Shown here in pieces: positions 11,613-22,870 of a DNA stretch of 64,000 nt (positions are counted from its first letter, which is position 1; every line of letters starts with the position of its first letter). This stretch comes from Leguminivora glycinivorella. Taxonomy: Eukaryota; Arthropoda; Insecta; Lepidoptera; Tortricidae. Position numbers and translations under genes: made by a program. The stretch covers positions 6,075,252 through 6,139,251 of the forward strand of contig NC_062993.1 in the NCBI RefSeq assembly GCF_023078275.1, read 5' to 3'. Under the pieces are notes generated by a model. It did not search any database. It was not told the origin of the DNA and saw only the letters and a list, made by a program, of their open reading frames with translations.

Positions 11613-11914
11613 ATAGTAACCGCTAAGATTAAGATTGTAAAGATAATTTTTATTTTTTTGGCATTACAAGAAGCTTCTTGTTAATAGAATTATCGTAACC
11701 TTTATTCTATTAGTTGTAAATAAAACTAGAGTTCTCGTATATGTAATTCAAACAGAACTGTTTAGTGCATATTAATGTTTGCTTAGTTCTATTGAATTCA
11801 AAATATAGTAAACGTAACAATACAGTTGTTTTTATTACGAGATTGTAGTATCAGTTACGATAAATCTATTTTACTAAACGTTCTGGTAGTATTGTTAAAA
11901 TATTTTTTTTCCGT

Positions 11915-12070
11915 GTACTGTCGTACAGTATGGCCACTCCCGCTCCCCGCTGAAAGTGCCGCCCACCCCCTCTCGGTTATCTCACAGTTACCGCATGTCA
12001 AAAACACGAACAGTCGACCTGTCATATCTCACTCATACAAACATAGTACGCGTTCACCTACACGAGCTTA
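11915..12070 (+). repeat. Repeat family X, third copy
   Basis: Runs from GTACTGTCGTACAGTATGGCC to ACCTACACGAGCTTA and matches the 230-bp insertion at 2252-2481 in the opposite orientation. It is cut off at 12070 by the palindromic element that follows. Confidence 0.7.
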
Positions 12071-12212
12071 CGCCGTGTCTTGCGTGAGCGACGGTCGCGC
12101 GACCGTCGCCGTCGCGTCTCATACTTCCATATCGATAAGGTTTGATTTCGTATGCGTCGCATCGCCGTCGCGCGACCATCGCGCGACCGTCGCCCACGCA
12201 AGGCACGGGAGT
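12071..12212. mobile_element. GC-rich palindromic element
   Basis: The left end reads CCGTGTCTTGCGTGAGCGAC and continues into GGTCGCGCGACCGTCG; the right end is the near reverse complement, TCGCGCGACCGTCGCCCACG then CAAGGCACGG. About 140 bp long. It sits inside repeat family X. Confidence 0.65.
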
Positions 12213-12215
12213 TAA

Positions 12216-12675
12216 AAATTACTGTCATCATAAACGCTCTATAATATTTCACTCAGTTCTAAAAAAAATAATTAACATTACCACTTTGTGTGCAAATACT
12301 GCAAGTTATGCAGTTTTCTCAATATAATAATAATTTATAGGTATACCTATCCACGAGGAAAAAATATGATTTATACCTAAGTGTATAAATTGTTAATTAG
12401 TATGTTTTATTATGCAAATATGCATGTATCATTCTGCATACAAAGGAAGTTGCTGTACCTTATCTTTAGCGGTTTTTTATAATTGCTATATTGCTCGAGA
12501 GCATATAAAGTTGTCAGAACTGATTTAGTTATGTAGAACTGATGTAGGTAGACCACCCAGCTATCTATAACCTCTAGCTACCTAAAGATATCAAACTTTG
12601 AATTTTGAATTTTCAAAAAACAGAAACATATTTTTCAAAGGTTTCTTAGCATGAGGATATTGTATTTTTCATCCT
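12216..12675. other. AT-rich stretch, nothing recognised
   Basis: No gene, RNA or repeat recognised. Confidence 0.4.
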
Positions 12676-12852
12676 TTTTTACATCTATTTACATATTTTT
12701 TACATTGCGAGTGTGATGAAAAACATTGTGTGTAACTCGGGGAGTATGAATATTACTAACTCGAGTCTTTAAATCGCTCCGGCAAGCCGTCGCTATTTAA
12801 CTTACTCTCGTTAGTAATATTCAACTTCCTCCCCTTGTTGCACAATGTACTA
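12676..12852 (+). repeat. Dispersed repeat family Y, copy 1
   Basis: A ~177-bp unit from TTTACATCTATTTACATA to CTTGTTGCACAATGTACTAT. A copy with over 90% identity by eye lies at 36672-36856 in an ADAM intron. It contains GAATATTACTAACTCGAG and, further on, the imperfect complement CTCGTTAGTAATATTC. Confidence 0.75.
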
Positions 12853-13055
12853 TTTTAATGAACAAAAGAAATCATTAAAAAATACATACGTTTAGATCCA
12901 CAGCGCAGGCTTCGTCATATAACAGAGTGTCCATCCACCTAAGGTTTCGTCAAAATAAAACATTACCATAACATACATTATCCGCAACACGCATCGTCAA
13001 AACTCAAGCACACAAAAAAAAAAAAAAGGCAAACACAATACCCTTAATAAAAACC

Positions 13056-13757
13056 TTATATCCCAACCCGGTCAGTACCCGGAACAAACGTCCCCAAAAT
13101 ACCAGCCGCGTTGCCGCGCTGTATAGCCAACGATATACGTTGTACCAGGTACGAACCCGATCTAGGATCGCAACCCCTATCCCGCAAGCGTCTACCCAGG
13201 GCCTTCACAAAATCCTTGGCTTCGACGCACCAGGGACCAGCCGACTCAACCGCAACAGGGACAAAATCGTACACCGGCTTCAAGTTCGAGTACTTGGTAT
13301 GCTTTTGCCTTGCCGCGTACTCCGCCGCCCCGCCTGCCGCACGCGTAGTCTGTGCCAGATGTGATGGAGCAAACGTGCTCACACACGTAGCATCCCACAA
13401 CAGACTACGACCTTTAGCCCACGGAACGAGAGTGAGACCGTCAGGCCTCTTTCCATCCGTACGACTAAGGCCCTGGGGCTCCAACACGCACGGCAGGTTC
13501 GCCGACACCATCGCCCTGCGAACGATATCATTAATCGCATGATGTCGAGGAAACCTACCAGCACACCGCGCACAACTCAGCCCATGGTGCCCATTTGCCT
13601 CCACCGTTACACCACAGACACATGGATGAGGCTCACACACAGTACACCCGAGCCTTAACGCAGCACCAATCCTTAAGGAGTCGTTATCCAACAACGTACC
13701 CAAGTGCGATGATGGCAAGGCCACTTGTAGCGATAGGTATCTAGGGCAGTTCTGAGA
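13056..13757 (-). CDS. Retroelement C-terminal nuclease-like ORF (5'-truncated)
   Basis: The open frame runs from about 13757 down to a stop at 13056, about 230 residues, entering without a convincing start. From the N-terminal side it shows a cysteine/histidine cluster (CTVCEPHPCVCGV then GHHGLSCARCAGRFPRHH), then KRPDGLTLVPW followed by LLWDATC. The RPD...WDAT arrangement resembles the PD-(D/E)XK nuclease core of non-LTR retroelements with a restriction-like endonuclease. The C-terminal YLVQRISLAIQRGNAAGILG block recurs in related invertebrate elements. The reverse transcriptase is missing. The ORF is GC-rich and intact over this length, which suggests a fairly recent but 5'-truncated insertion. 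Exact clade not assigned. Confidence 0.65.
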   Translation of the reverse strand, partial: SQNCPRYLSLQVALPSSHLGTLLDNDSLRIGAALRLGCTVCEPHPCVCGVTVEANGHHGLSCARCAGRFPRHHAINDIVRRAMVSANLPCVLEPQGLSRTDGKRPDGLTLVPWAKGRSLLWDATCVSTFAPSHLAQTTRAAGGAAEYAARQKHTKYSNLKPVYDFVPVAVESAGPWCVEAKDFVKALGRRLRDRGCDPRSGSYLVQRISLAIQRGNAAGILGTFVPGTDRVGI

Positions 13758-13779
13758 AAGAAGTCTAGGCTACAAAGTG

Positions 13780-14060
13780 TTAAATCTATTTATTAGGACT
13801 ATTTAGGGACGTGGGTCGTAGGCCTACGGTGGTGATGGCAAATGGATCGCAGCGTAGCTGAGCGTTACTGTCCTGGCGTCCTGGCGTCGGTAGTGGCGTG
13901 TGACGCGGCGTTCGACGCGAGTGGGCAGAGGCGTCCAGGCAGGGTGAAGGTTTGCGGGCGTGATAGTAGTGAGCCCGTCGAGTAGTCCCTGGAATTTTAT
14001 TCCACTGTGTTAGGCTCCGAAGTCTTAATGTACCCGTGGATCGTCCCGCCACATTTACAA
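13780..14060 (-). repeat. GC-rich uncharacterised repeat-like block
   Basis: Clearly GC-richer than its surroundings and abutting the truncated retroelement ORF. On the minus strand it includes CAGTGGAATAAAATTCCAGG, which holds an AATAAA. It may be an LTR or UTR of an element. No second copy in the window. Confidence 0.4.
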
Positions 14061-14725
14061 AGGCATTCTAGTACCTAGTTATTAAAACTAATTCAGTTTG
14101 TCTGTGGCGGTCGATAAATGATGATTCAGAACGGAGATGATTATGATTTAAAGGCATAAGCGTAAGGCTGCTATTGGCAAGGCGCGATAGTATGGAGGCT
14201 AGAAGGTTATGACTATACATAATAGGTATTAAGTATGCAATAAAGTTATGCCCATTAAAACTAAAAGGCTAAAGGTAAAATGTACATATATAGTGCAATA
14301 GCATTCACAATGTATGGCTAGGTCACCAGCTTCGAAGCAGTGGAAACTTAAAACTAAGATAGGTATGTGTTCAAACTTACCCAAAGTGGGGGAATATATG
14401 CACTTGATTTGTAATGAAGTGTCGTAACAAACGAGATGCACCTTTTATAAATTAACTATGTGTTTTATGGTTTCATATAACTATTAGAAATTCACACATG
14501 ACGATTCAAGGGCGCGGCCCATATCTGTGCACGAGCGACGTGCGCGCCGCGCTGCAGTTTGATCTCTTCTCCGGGCCGAGGCACCGTTATAACATGGCGC
14601 CGGCGATATCGCGTAAACAAGTACGCGGGATTGGAAAAGTCGATAGTATCGACAGTATCGACGTCGATACTTATCATTTCCTATTTATTTGTCATAACGA
14701 CAAGATTAAATGTTGTAAATATATG
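14061..14725. other. Gene-free stretch with GC-rich patch
   Basis: No gene recognised. Bases 14505-14665 are GC-rich and include GTCGATAGTATCGACAGTATCGACGTCGAT-like repeated GTATCGAC words. Confidence 0.4.
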
Positions 14726-14730
14726 AGAAT

Positions 14731-14777
14731 AATCATCATCATCATCATCAAAAATCATCATCATCATCATCATCTAT
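14731..14777 (+). repeat. CAT/ATC microsatellite
   Basis: Two runs of the ATC trinucleotide separated by AAAA. Confidence 0.9.
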
Positions 14778-14942
14778 TTTAATCATGTTTTTTGCAGAAG
14801 TTACAGAATCCAAATAGGGTACTTTATGAGACACACTTTTGATAATCAGATTTACTCGTAAGTATTCTAAACACACACCGCGCCTTATGATATGAGAGTT
14901 AACTATTCACCACGACATGAAAGCAATTTTACTTGTAAAATT

Positions 14943-15080
14943 CTACGTTGCAAATTGCTGACCGTTTCACACCATTTTATACACCACTAGTTTTGCCGTC
15001 GCGAAAGACGGACAAACAAACAGATCTCCACACACACATTCACGACAATTCGTCCTGTTTTATAATATTAGTATGGATAG
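14943..15080 (+). repeat. Dispersed retroelement-like repeat, copy 2
   Basis: Same family as 121-350: GACGGACAAACAAACAGATC and the end TATAATATTAGTATGGATAG. Confidence 0.7.
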
Positions 15081-15261
15081 TATGGATGCATAAATACCCA
15101 GCTACTGCTCTTAAGTTTTGTAGACTTGACGAACTCTAATTTTACATTGTTCTTACATAAAAGACATGCAAAGTGTGTTTTAATTAGCAACTTACTCGGT
15201 GTTAATTACTTTCGAATAAAGTTTTAATAATACTGTTGTGCAGTTGCGGATTTCTTTTTTT

Positions 15262-15420
15262 TTTTTTTTATTATAAATGGGCTTACCTACTCTTGGCCAC
15301 AGACCAGCCAAAGGCTGAGACGTGGTCTACGATGGAGTGAGCTCGCCCCACCCTTGATTTGCATGTTGCCGGGTTATATGAGCTCGGAAATACAGCCGAC
15401 GACGTCAAGGAATTCCATTA
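15262..15420 (-). pseudogene. LINE ORF2 C-terminal fragment (CR1/Jockey-like)
   Basis: On the minus strand the frames give EWNSLTSS, VFPSSYNPATCKSRV, matching the better preserved copy at 25455-25725. The tail is poly-A (T-run at 15250-15268 on +). Short and decayed. Confidence 0.7.
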
Positions 15421-16220
15421 CGAGATTTGGATTTTAATTGTTTAGCCATTTATGATTTATTTCACTCATATTTGCATCTGCCTGCTAATACTACAATGAT
15501 GTAAAATGACTATTTTCTCACACCACACCAATTACGTAGTAAAATCCACTCCCTTTTCATTATCTAAGGGCTTATTTCCGAGATACTTATCCTATCTACA
15601 GTTTATTCTCGGAACTTACTCCGTATTAAATGTTCTCATTCACTTCAGAGGACTAAGGTGCAGAGGTAACAAACAAACAGATACAGTTACATTTAAAAAG
15701 TATGACATACTTTATTTATAGTATGTATTGGACACTTACTTTTAGTTTAAAGTCCATGAGTCCGTGACCTTAAATTGTGTTGTCAGATCAACACAGCAAA
15801 GAGTCATCTTAAATATCGGGAAAAAACACAAGATTCATCGGAAAATGCTTGAGTCATAGTGAGTCATCGTCTTACGCTTGTTTTGATGCTTATCACTTAT
15901 CTGCTTTATTATGTGTTTTATGCACGATATATCTTATCTGTTGTTTAATTAGTGCATTTAATTATGTCATTTATCTATGTTTACTTTAGTTTTTTTATCT
16001 TTGTAAATAAACAACTCGTGTTTACGTTTTCATAGTTTTACAAGAACTGTTTCTGTTATCAGTTAGTTGGAACAGGTTTTTCTACAAAGATTTATCTCGT
16101 TAGTAATACGATTTGCTGTTGTTCATCTTGGAATAATTTACTTGTTATTAAGGAAAACAAGTAGGTAATGTTTTCTCGAAGACAGTTTTTGTTTTTAAAG
16201 AATGCGTACTCTTTCCAATT
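15421..16220. other. Gene-free stretch
   Basis: No gene or repeat recognised. It leads into the LINE fragment at 16221. Confidence 0.4.
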
Positions 16221-16495
16221 GTTGAAAAAGTAAGAGCGAATCGACTAGCATGGTATGGACATGTAATGCGGAGGGATGAAAGGCATGTGACGAGAAAGGT
16301 ATTACGAATGAATGTGGAAGGTGGTGGAAGTAACGGGAGGGGAAAACCGAAGAAGAGGTGGATGGACTGTGTGAGACATGATATGGAACTAAAACAAGTT
16401 AATGATGAGATGACGAGTGACAGAGATGTATGGAAGAGAAAGACATGCTGCGCCGACCCCAAGTGACTGGGATAAGGGCAGGAGAATGATGATGA
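16221..16495 (+). pseudogene. RTE-like LINE reverse-transcriptase C-terminus
   Basis: An open frame from 16221 to a TGA at 16464-16466 reads VEKVRANRLAWYGHVMRRDE, GRGKPKKRWMDCVRHDM and EVW-like DVWKRKTCCADPK. WYGHVMRRDE and KKRWMDCV are typical of the last part of RTE-type endonuclease/reverse transcriptase ORFs of insects. The 3' end GGAGAATGATGATGA is the usual short GAT tail. The element is 5'-truncated, as is normal for LINE copies. Confidence 0.85.
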
Positions 16496-16714
16496 CTCTT
16501 TCCATATTTGTTTCTTCTTCTAAGCTGAACATATTCATAAATAGGTATTATTATAACATGTTTTATAAATCGACTTAAGTAGGATATTTTCTTCCCAGAA
16601 TTATGTAAGAGCTTCAAGAGGGTTGCAATTTAGGAGTGCCTTTTCAAAAGTGGTTTTCATTGAAAACATTTGAACTGTTCAATTATAGGCCTCCCTAGAA
16701 CCAGTGAACTGGCC

Positions 16715-16838
16715 CCGTAGCCAAATGGCATTTCTGCGACGCCAAATGCCGCAGAAATGCAGTCTGGCTCTGTCGCGCCTATACGCAAGAGCGATAGAGA
16801 TAGATAGCATGTACATTCGGCTACGCACACTGTACTAT
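16715..16838. mobile_element. Palindromic MITE, GTAGCC family
   Basis: Begins CCCCGTAGCCAAATGGCATT and ends CATTCGGCTACGCAC, inverted ends. Same family as 3190-3343 and 48221-48376. Confidence 0.75.
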
Positions 16839-17318
16839 TTTGCTTGTTTTGTTTGTTTGTTTTACACCACTAAGTTATAATACCGATTTAATTGCGAATC
16901 GGGATATTTACAACAATTTCAGAACTCGCAGTCGTGTCGAATGGCGTAAGTAATGGCAATATGTCTTGTTTACACACGTGCAAAACGTGCTCTTATGCTA
17001 ATATTACTGGAAATCATGAGAACTGTTCAATATACATTTATTCAATGCATCCGTTAGTTAATATAGCGAGGATGCATGCAAATGTAATATGTGCAGTTTT
17101 GAAGTTATAATTTACTCTCATTTACATATTTTAGTGATGATTTACATGAGAATGTCTTGCAATTATCGGCTTTGCCTAATCATGGAAGTGATCCTATTTC
17201 ATTTGGTTCCACAAATCTATGTACAGCCGGCTATAACAGTGCATGGCAAAGACACATTATTAATACATTCCATTTAAGTATGCATTTTTGCACATCGCTG
17301 TACATGTCACGATTTTAG

Positions 17319-18450
17319 CCTCCAGGACCACCAAGTTGAATTCCTAAAATGTTGAAATCCCGAAATGTTGACTTTCCCAGAATGTTGATTTTTTTCAGTT
17401 TCGCAAAATGTTGAATTCTTATAACGTTGAAATATTAAAAAGTTGAATTCTCTAAATGTATACTTTCAACATTTCGGGATTTCTACATTTTAGGAAATCA
17501 AGTTTATATTCCTGGAATCTTTTTTTAACATGGGTACTTTTTTTTGGTCCTAATAGGAGAAAAAAATTGTCCCAAGATTTCCACACATTTTTGGGATTGT
17601 CCATCCCGTTACCGATATAGCTATGAAAAAATGGAAAACAAATCTTGGGACAGTTCCTTTCTCCTATCAGGCTATCAGGATTAAAAGAGTCCGCGATTCT
17701 TTGAAGAAATCACATAAAAATTACCAAATAAACCAAATACCGTTTAACACTAAAGACCTACTTAATCTTTCTGGTATAGCCCATTGGTTGACTGGTAGAT
17801 AATGTCACAAAGCATTAAGTTCGCCATTTATACTTCTGTATTGTGCAATAAAGTTTAAATAAATAAATAAAAAAGTTTAAATATGCCCTGAAACTATATA
17901 GCATGTAACAAAAGTCAATACATGGGTGCATTGAAATAATTTCGACATACAAAAATGCTCGGGTAATTTCGAAAGGGGAATCTTGATATGATGGAAATAA
18001 TGGTGATTTTTATGTGACTTTCGAAATTAGACGACTTTCAAAATTACCCCAATGCACCCTACTTCAACAGTCGACAGGGTCAATACCCTGATTGCTATTT
18101 AAGCGGAAAAAATCGAAACTCATTTTTTCGAACTACGAAATTTTTTTACTTGTATCGCACTTAGGGTCATTAGTAACCCTATCAGCTGTTAAAGTATCAC
18201 TCGGGACCTTTGCTACACCCTGTAGGTACCTAGTGCAAATTCAATCTTATGGAAATTCAACATTTTAGGGTTCACCATACCGCAAAATCAACATTTTAGG
18301 ATACAACAAGCTGCAAATTCAACTTTATGCAATTTGGACATAAAAAGAACTCAACACAATGCAAATTCAACATTTTAACATTCAACATCCTGCAAATTCA
18401 ACTTTTTGCAAATTCAACATTTTAGGAATTCAACTTGGTGGTCCTGGAGG
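17319..18450. mobile_element. 1.1-kb TIR element with sub-terminal TTCAACATTTT arrays
   Basis: A perfect 38-bp terminal inverted repeat begins CCTCCAGGACCACCAAGTTG. Inside each end the word AATGTTGAA (or its complement TTCAACATTTT) repeats about every 20-35 bp, at least five times per side. Flanks GATTTTAG and GATTTTCA agree at 6 of 8 positions, a possible decayed target duplication. No transposase frame. The interior carries a nested MITE (17512-17735), a LINE 3' tail ending in AAATAAATAAATAAA (17765-17875) and another small palindrome (17915-18062). Confidence 0.75.
17512..17735. mobile_element. MITE family V, copy 1
   Basis: Has GGAGAAAAAAATTGTCCCAAG and its complement around a CCATCCCGTTACCG centre. 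Other copies lie at 27903-28219, 50673-51000 and 56227-56535, with a partial one near 45715-45835. Confidence 0.65.
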
Positions 18451-18478
18451 GATTTTCAGAATAAGTAATATTTATAGT

Positions 18479-18603
18479 TACTTGAATCATGTCGTAGGCC
18501 ACTGTAGAACCTTTACACAGTAAACGTCAATGTGACTTCATATGGCAATAGAAAACGGGTTTAATGCAATAGGGTTCTAGAGTGGCCTAGGATTCAAATT
18601 GGT
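18479..18603. mobile_element. Small MITE family Z, copy 1
   Basis: Imperfect inverted ends: ACTTGAAT...GGCCACTGTAGAACC and GGTTCTAGAGTGGCC...ATTCAAATT. The second copy lies at 20243-20361. Confidence 0.75.
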
Positions 18604-19107
18604 TCACCGTACTTACATAATTACTTACTCAAGTTCACGTTTGACCTCTTATTTTTTACGATACTCTTCTCGTACCTTCTCAAGTTCAGATTTCTTCTAC
18701 AACCCTTATTAAAGATGTAGCCCCTTGTAGGTAACTTCAGATATCGGGAAAGGTTCCAAAAATAGATGTCTGAGATCGGAAGCGACCCCGACCTTTACAA
18801 GAGATTAGGAAAGTGTCTATAAATGGAGCGGGTATTCTTGGCGAAGATACAAATCTAACCTGGTTCGGAAGCATATTATCAATACTTTAGCCTCTACAAT
18901 GACGTTACTCTAGAGCGTAATAAACGTCACGGAAAACATTAATTGTATGGAGAAACTGAACAACACCCCTGAATGGTTACATTACATAGTTACTAGACCA
19001 AAAATTACATACATTTTCAGAGATCTTGTGTGTGCTATCAATTACATAACGTAATATAGTATTCTTGTGGTAGAGGTTTTTGTGTGCACGGGTGGATAAG
19101 GGGCATA

Positions 19108-19400
19108 AACACGGAGAAACTAAAAAGCAAAAAATAATAAACCTTTGAATTCAGATTTCTTATCGTATTGCAATAATCTAAACATCCAAATTATAAACAA
19201 ATCAATTATTTTTGCAGTCGGTACCAGACTTGTTCGTCGCCTTGCTATTGCCTGTTTGCCCCACCCAACCATACGCAGGCTGGCACCGACTCCAAAAATA
19301 ATTGATTTGTTTATAATTTGGATGTTTAGATTATTGCAATACGATAAGAAATCTGAATTCAAAGGTTTATTATTTTTTGCTTTTTAGTTTCTCCGTGTTT
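19108..19400. mobile_element. Near-perfect foldback element, ~112-bp arms
   Basis: The left arm starts AAACACGGAGAAACTAAAAA and the right arm at 19289-19400 is its near-exact reverse complement, around a GC-rich 70-bp centre. Because of the symmetry both strands give the same spurious 80-residue frame; it is not a gene. Very low divergence between arms suggests recent activity or gene conversion. Confidence 0.85.
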
Positions 19401-19499
19401 TGTAACGCGCTTATTTTTGAAGGCGGTTTTATTTTTTGTTAAAAAGTTTATTTATTTGTTGATTTTTAGTGGTTCCTATTGATATTATATGTATCAGTC

Positions 19500-19885
19500 C
19501 GAATACATGTACACTAGTGAAAGAATTATCCTTTAACTCCTAACCATTGAGGAGTTGACCTTCCATCATCAGCTCAGCCACATAAAATTATTACCATCAG
19601 GCGTAAATACTGGTTTACCTTTGAAAAATACACTAAAAACATTACATGTGCCTATAACATTTGAAGAGTTCCCTCGATTTCTCCAGGATTCCATCATCAG
19701 ACCCTGACTTGGTGCCAATGGGACCATCTCGGGGTTATACCCGTTCGATCAAAAAAAAAATTTTGAAAATCGGTCCACAATTCTCGGAGATATCGAGGAA
19801 CATACATACAAAAAAAAAAAAAAAAAAACATTCAGTCGAATTGAGAACCTCCTCCTTTTTTGAAGTCGGTTAAAAAGGAGTTAGG
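19500..19885 (+). repeat. Dispersed LINE-tail-like repeat ending TTTTGAAGTCGG
   Basis: Includes TTTCTCCAGGATTCCATCATC, TGGGACCATCTCGGGGTTAT, a long A-run and the end CTCCTTTTTTGAAGTCGGTT. I know this as a common type of lepidopteran retroelement 3' region, but there is no second copy in the window. Confidence 0.5.
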
Positions 19886-20242
19886 TCTCAGTTTAAAACC
19901 AAGTGGTGGATTGTTATATTTGTTATTAATCTTTACATAATATAAAGTAAGCTACCTAAATCTCAATTATTAGCTTTACAACAAATCTGCAAAGTAAAGA
20001 CGCTATAAAAAGTTATAGTAATACAGTATCATGGCTAGTATTTCTTTCTTGTGCGTGTTTAAACCTATTAAATCCTACTGACCGACATGTAATCTATAAA
20101 AACGAACACAAAAACTGTGTTACTAAGGCTTGTTGTCATTTGCGATTTTGTAGGTCATTAGTTTGGTTTTTTGTTAGTCGAATGAGGTTGTATCATTTAG
20201 ATGTAACAATTTAAATCATATGTGAATGTAAATTTAACTAGG

Positions 20243-20361
20243 TAACTTGAATTTTATGGCACTGTAGAACCTCTTCACAGTAAACTGCAAAGTGACTTCT
20301 ATGGCAAATAAAGCACTGTGTCAATAAGACAAGGTTCTAGAGTGGCCTAGAATTCAAGTTA
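20243..20361. mobile_element. Small MITE family Z, copy 2
   Basis: Ends AACTTGAATT...GGCACTGTAGAACC and GGTTCTAGAGTGGCC...AATTCAAGTT, matching 18479-18603. Confidence 0.8.
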
Positions 20362-20956
20362 GTTGACCATACCTACCACGTTGAAATGTAGACTACTTAG
20401 TTATGAATACCGGAAATAACTGTGACAATTTAGGAGCTTTTTTTACAGTCACGTATAATTTTTATCCCGCTATCAATCTCAATTTTCAACACAAGCTTTT
20501 TGGGGTAACTAACGACCAAAAAGTAAAAAAAGGCAACGTCTTTGTGTCTTCAAATGGACGATGACTCATTTGCCTGTGAACTTCCTCCCATTGTGGGACC
20601 TATTCAACCTCCTTTTGACCCCTGTTGCCCTGGTAGGCGGGTTTAATAATGCATTCATTTACTGGGTTGCAACACAAACACGCGGCAGTTGATTATTAAA
20701 TAATATCAAAAAATACGAAATTTCGGTCTATCTGCATGGCTATAAAGTTAGTCAGTGTTGTCTTCGATAATTTGGACAAAAGTTGATACGGCTATAGTTT
20801 GAATCCTGCGGGCCCTGCGCAGTCCTATCAGACGCCTTTTTGTCACTTGTCATATCTTGCATATCTTAGACCGTGACATGTATCTCTAGACATGTTTTGT
20901 CACCGCTAATGATAAGCACCCGTCCATCTTAGTGCCTATGTAGTCTCGTTACAGAT

Positions 20957-21244
20957 GGGCTGCCACTTGTATGGGATCTGCACCACCTGAACAAGCACAT
21001 GTACCTACACTATCGGGAAACGTGCAAACGGCACGTTTACCGTTCCAGATTCTGTCTAGAGTCTGAAGAAACGCCCCTGCACATCCTGGCAGAGTGCCCC
21101 TCTAATGCGTACACGTATAACATGATTCTGGGCAGCTATCAAATACACCCAGAGGATGTGAGGTATCTCGATTTTAAAAAGATACTACAGATTTTCGAAT
21201 TTGTAGGACTTGATCGAGAGTTGGTGATCACAATAGATCAGTAA
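20957..21244 (+). pseudogene. LINE ORF2 extreme C-terminus
   Basis: Reads DLHHLNKHMYLHYRETC, then SRFCLESEETPLHILAECPS to a TAA at 21242-21244. CxxC...EETPLHIL.CP is the zinc-binding C-terminal block of R1/Jockey-type LINEs. Downstream lies an AAGAAGAAGAAG tail. A 5'-truncated dead copy. Confidence 0.75.
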
Positions 21245-22254
21245 TGGTCGCAATGATACATAAGGCGCTATGAAGCCTTACATAGTCCCTAACAAAGAAG
21301 AAGAAGATGGGATCTGCACGTCGCCTGCTTATTGCCAACTGCAACATTAGCGTGCAGTTTCAGTACAATTTGTTTCAGTCCAAGTTATGTGGTTCGACTA
21401 TATCGGCCGTTAGCCCTGCTGGTGAAAGTAGGATAGTTTTTTATACACGGAATACGCAGAGAGAGTACGAAGATTATTCTCGGGGTAAACTAACATTGTA
21501 ACAGTACTTTGATTCATTCATTGGTATTGTGTCTTGTGGGTGTTTTCTTTAACATGTAAACAAACGGTGCATGTTTACTGTCTGCCTAGAATACAAATGA
21601 TTATTTCAATGATGCACATTGTGATTAATTGATCATAGTCAACACAATAATTCGTAATAATTAACATAACGTAGTCCTATACAAAAACTGATCCACTGTA
21701 ACCAATGTTCTTTTTTAGCTTGGTGTAAGGTGGAGTGGGTGTAAGATATTTCTCACATTTTTAAAAAGCACAGGACATTTTCTAAAAATGTGATTATTCA
21801 ACGACATTATAATCAAATAATTGTCGTGTTTATAAAATGTTGATCTTCATTTTGGACCATGCTGAGGAGATTTTGGTAATAAAATAAGGCTTTGCCACAC
21901 AAGTATTGAATGAGTCACATACATATTACTCATCTATGTACATTATTTTAAATAAGTACCAAGAAAATCTGTGCACTACCGTTAAAAAAGTGCATGACAA
22001 TACAAAGTAGGTGTATGAGTCACTTTTGATTTCATACACAAGTACAATACATGTATGTAGGTATATTTACATTACTTATTCCGGTTTCGTGAATAACAAA
22101 TTTACATACCACCTTATCTCCGTTTCAAATCACTCTGAATTCTACACCCTTGACTTTTATCTCGATCCAAATTCAAATCATCGCGCTACCAACACACAGT
22201 GCAGAATTTTAATTTCATGCAAATCGGTGTTTATTTAGTATTTACCATCTATGT
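21245..22254. other. Gene-free stretch
   Basis: No gene or repeat recognised beyond the short GAAG tail at its start. Confidence 0.4.
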
Positions 22255-22370
22255 ACAGTTGCTTACGCTTCGTAAGCGTATCGTAGCTAGCTCTCCCTAT
22301 CGCTCTTCTATAGTGGCGCGACAGAGACAGACTGCGTTTCGATCGCCACGTAGCGTCAACGATTGTAGGC
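22255..22370 (+). repeat. Remnant of the GTAGCC MITE family
   Basis: Shares TCTCCCTATCGCTCTTCTAT and GGCGCGACAGAGACAGAC with 3240-3290 and 48270-48310. A piece of it (GTAGCAAGCTCTCCCTATC) also occurs at 1677-1695. Confidence 0.55.
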
Positions 22371-22772
22371 TAGACTGTACTGGTGCATGTCCCTGCATAT
22401 TATCTATGGTCCGCTTTTGTTTTTAAACACGGTTACGGCGGCCTTGGCGTTCTGAATTCCAGTTCTGTAACTGACAGCCGAGATAAAAAGTAAACCCTCG
22501 GCAAATTTGTTTTGTTGGCGAGACGTGGTTGTGCATATTTAGTAGGTAGATTTTATTATTTTTTGTCAGTTTGGCCAACGTTTGCGGTTTTGCGTTCTCC
22601 CCACAATTTTCAAAAATGCTGAAACACAGAAACGTTAGAACTTAAAAAAAAACTTTTCAATCGTTGAATGAATTTGACGAATTATTTAACTGTGACTCTC
22701 ACGGTTGATGTGATTTCGTTGGGATGGGACCTTAATATGGTGAAACGATTCGCAGGCTATGGATTAGGTCTT

Positions 22773-22870
22773 AGTGGCTCAGTTGGCAGAGCGCTGGAGT
22801 ATCCATCCAGGACTCTTTGTGATCAAGTCTCATCCAAGGCATTTTTCCACTATAAAGTTCATTCCAAGAA
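22773..22870 (+). repeat. tRNA-derived SINE fragment
   Basis: TTAGTGGCTCAGTTGGCAGA resembles a tRNA A box; TGTGATCAAGTCTCATCC is a decayed B box. No matching acceptor-stem pairing, so not a working tRNA. Confidence 0.5.

Noticed and set aside
19120..19387. Two 80-codon frames, one per strand, with the same N- and C-terminal residues
   Set aside because: They arise from the perfect inverted repeat at 19108-19400 and have no coding signal of their own.
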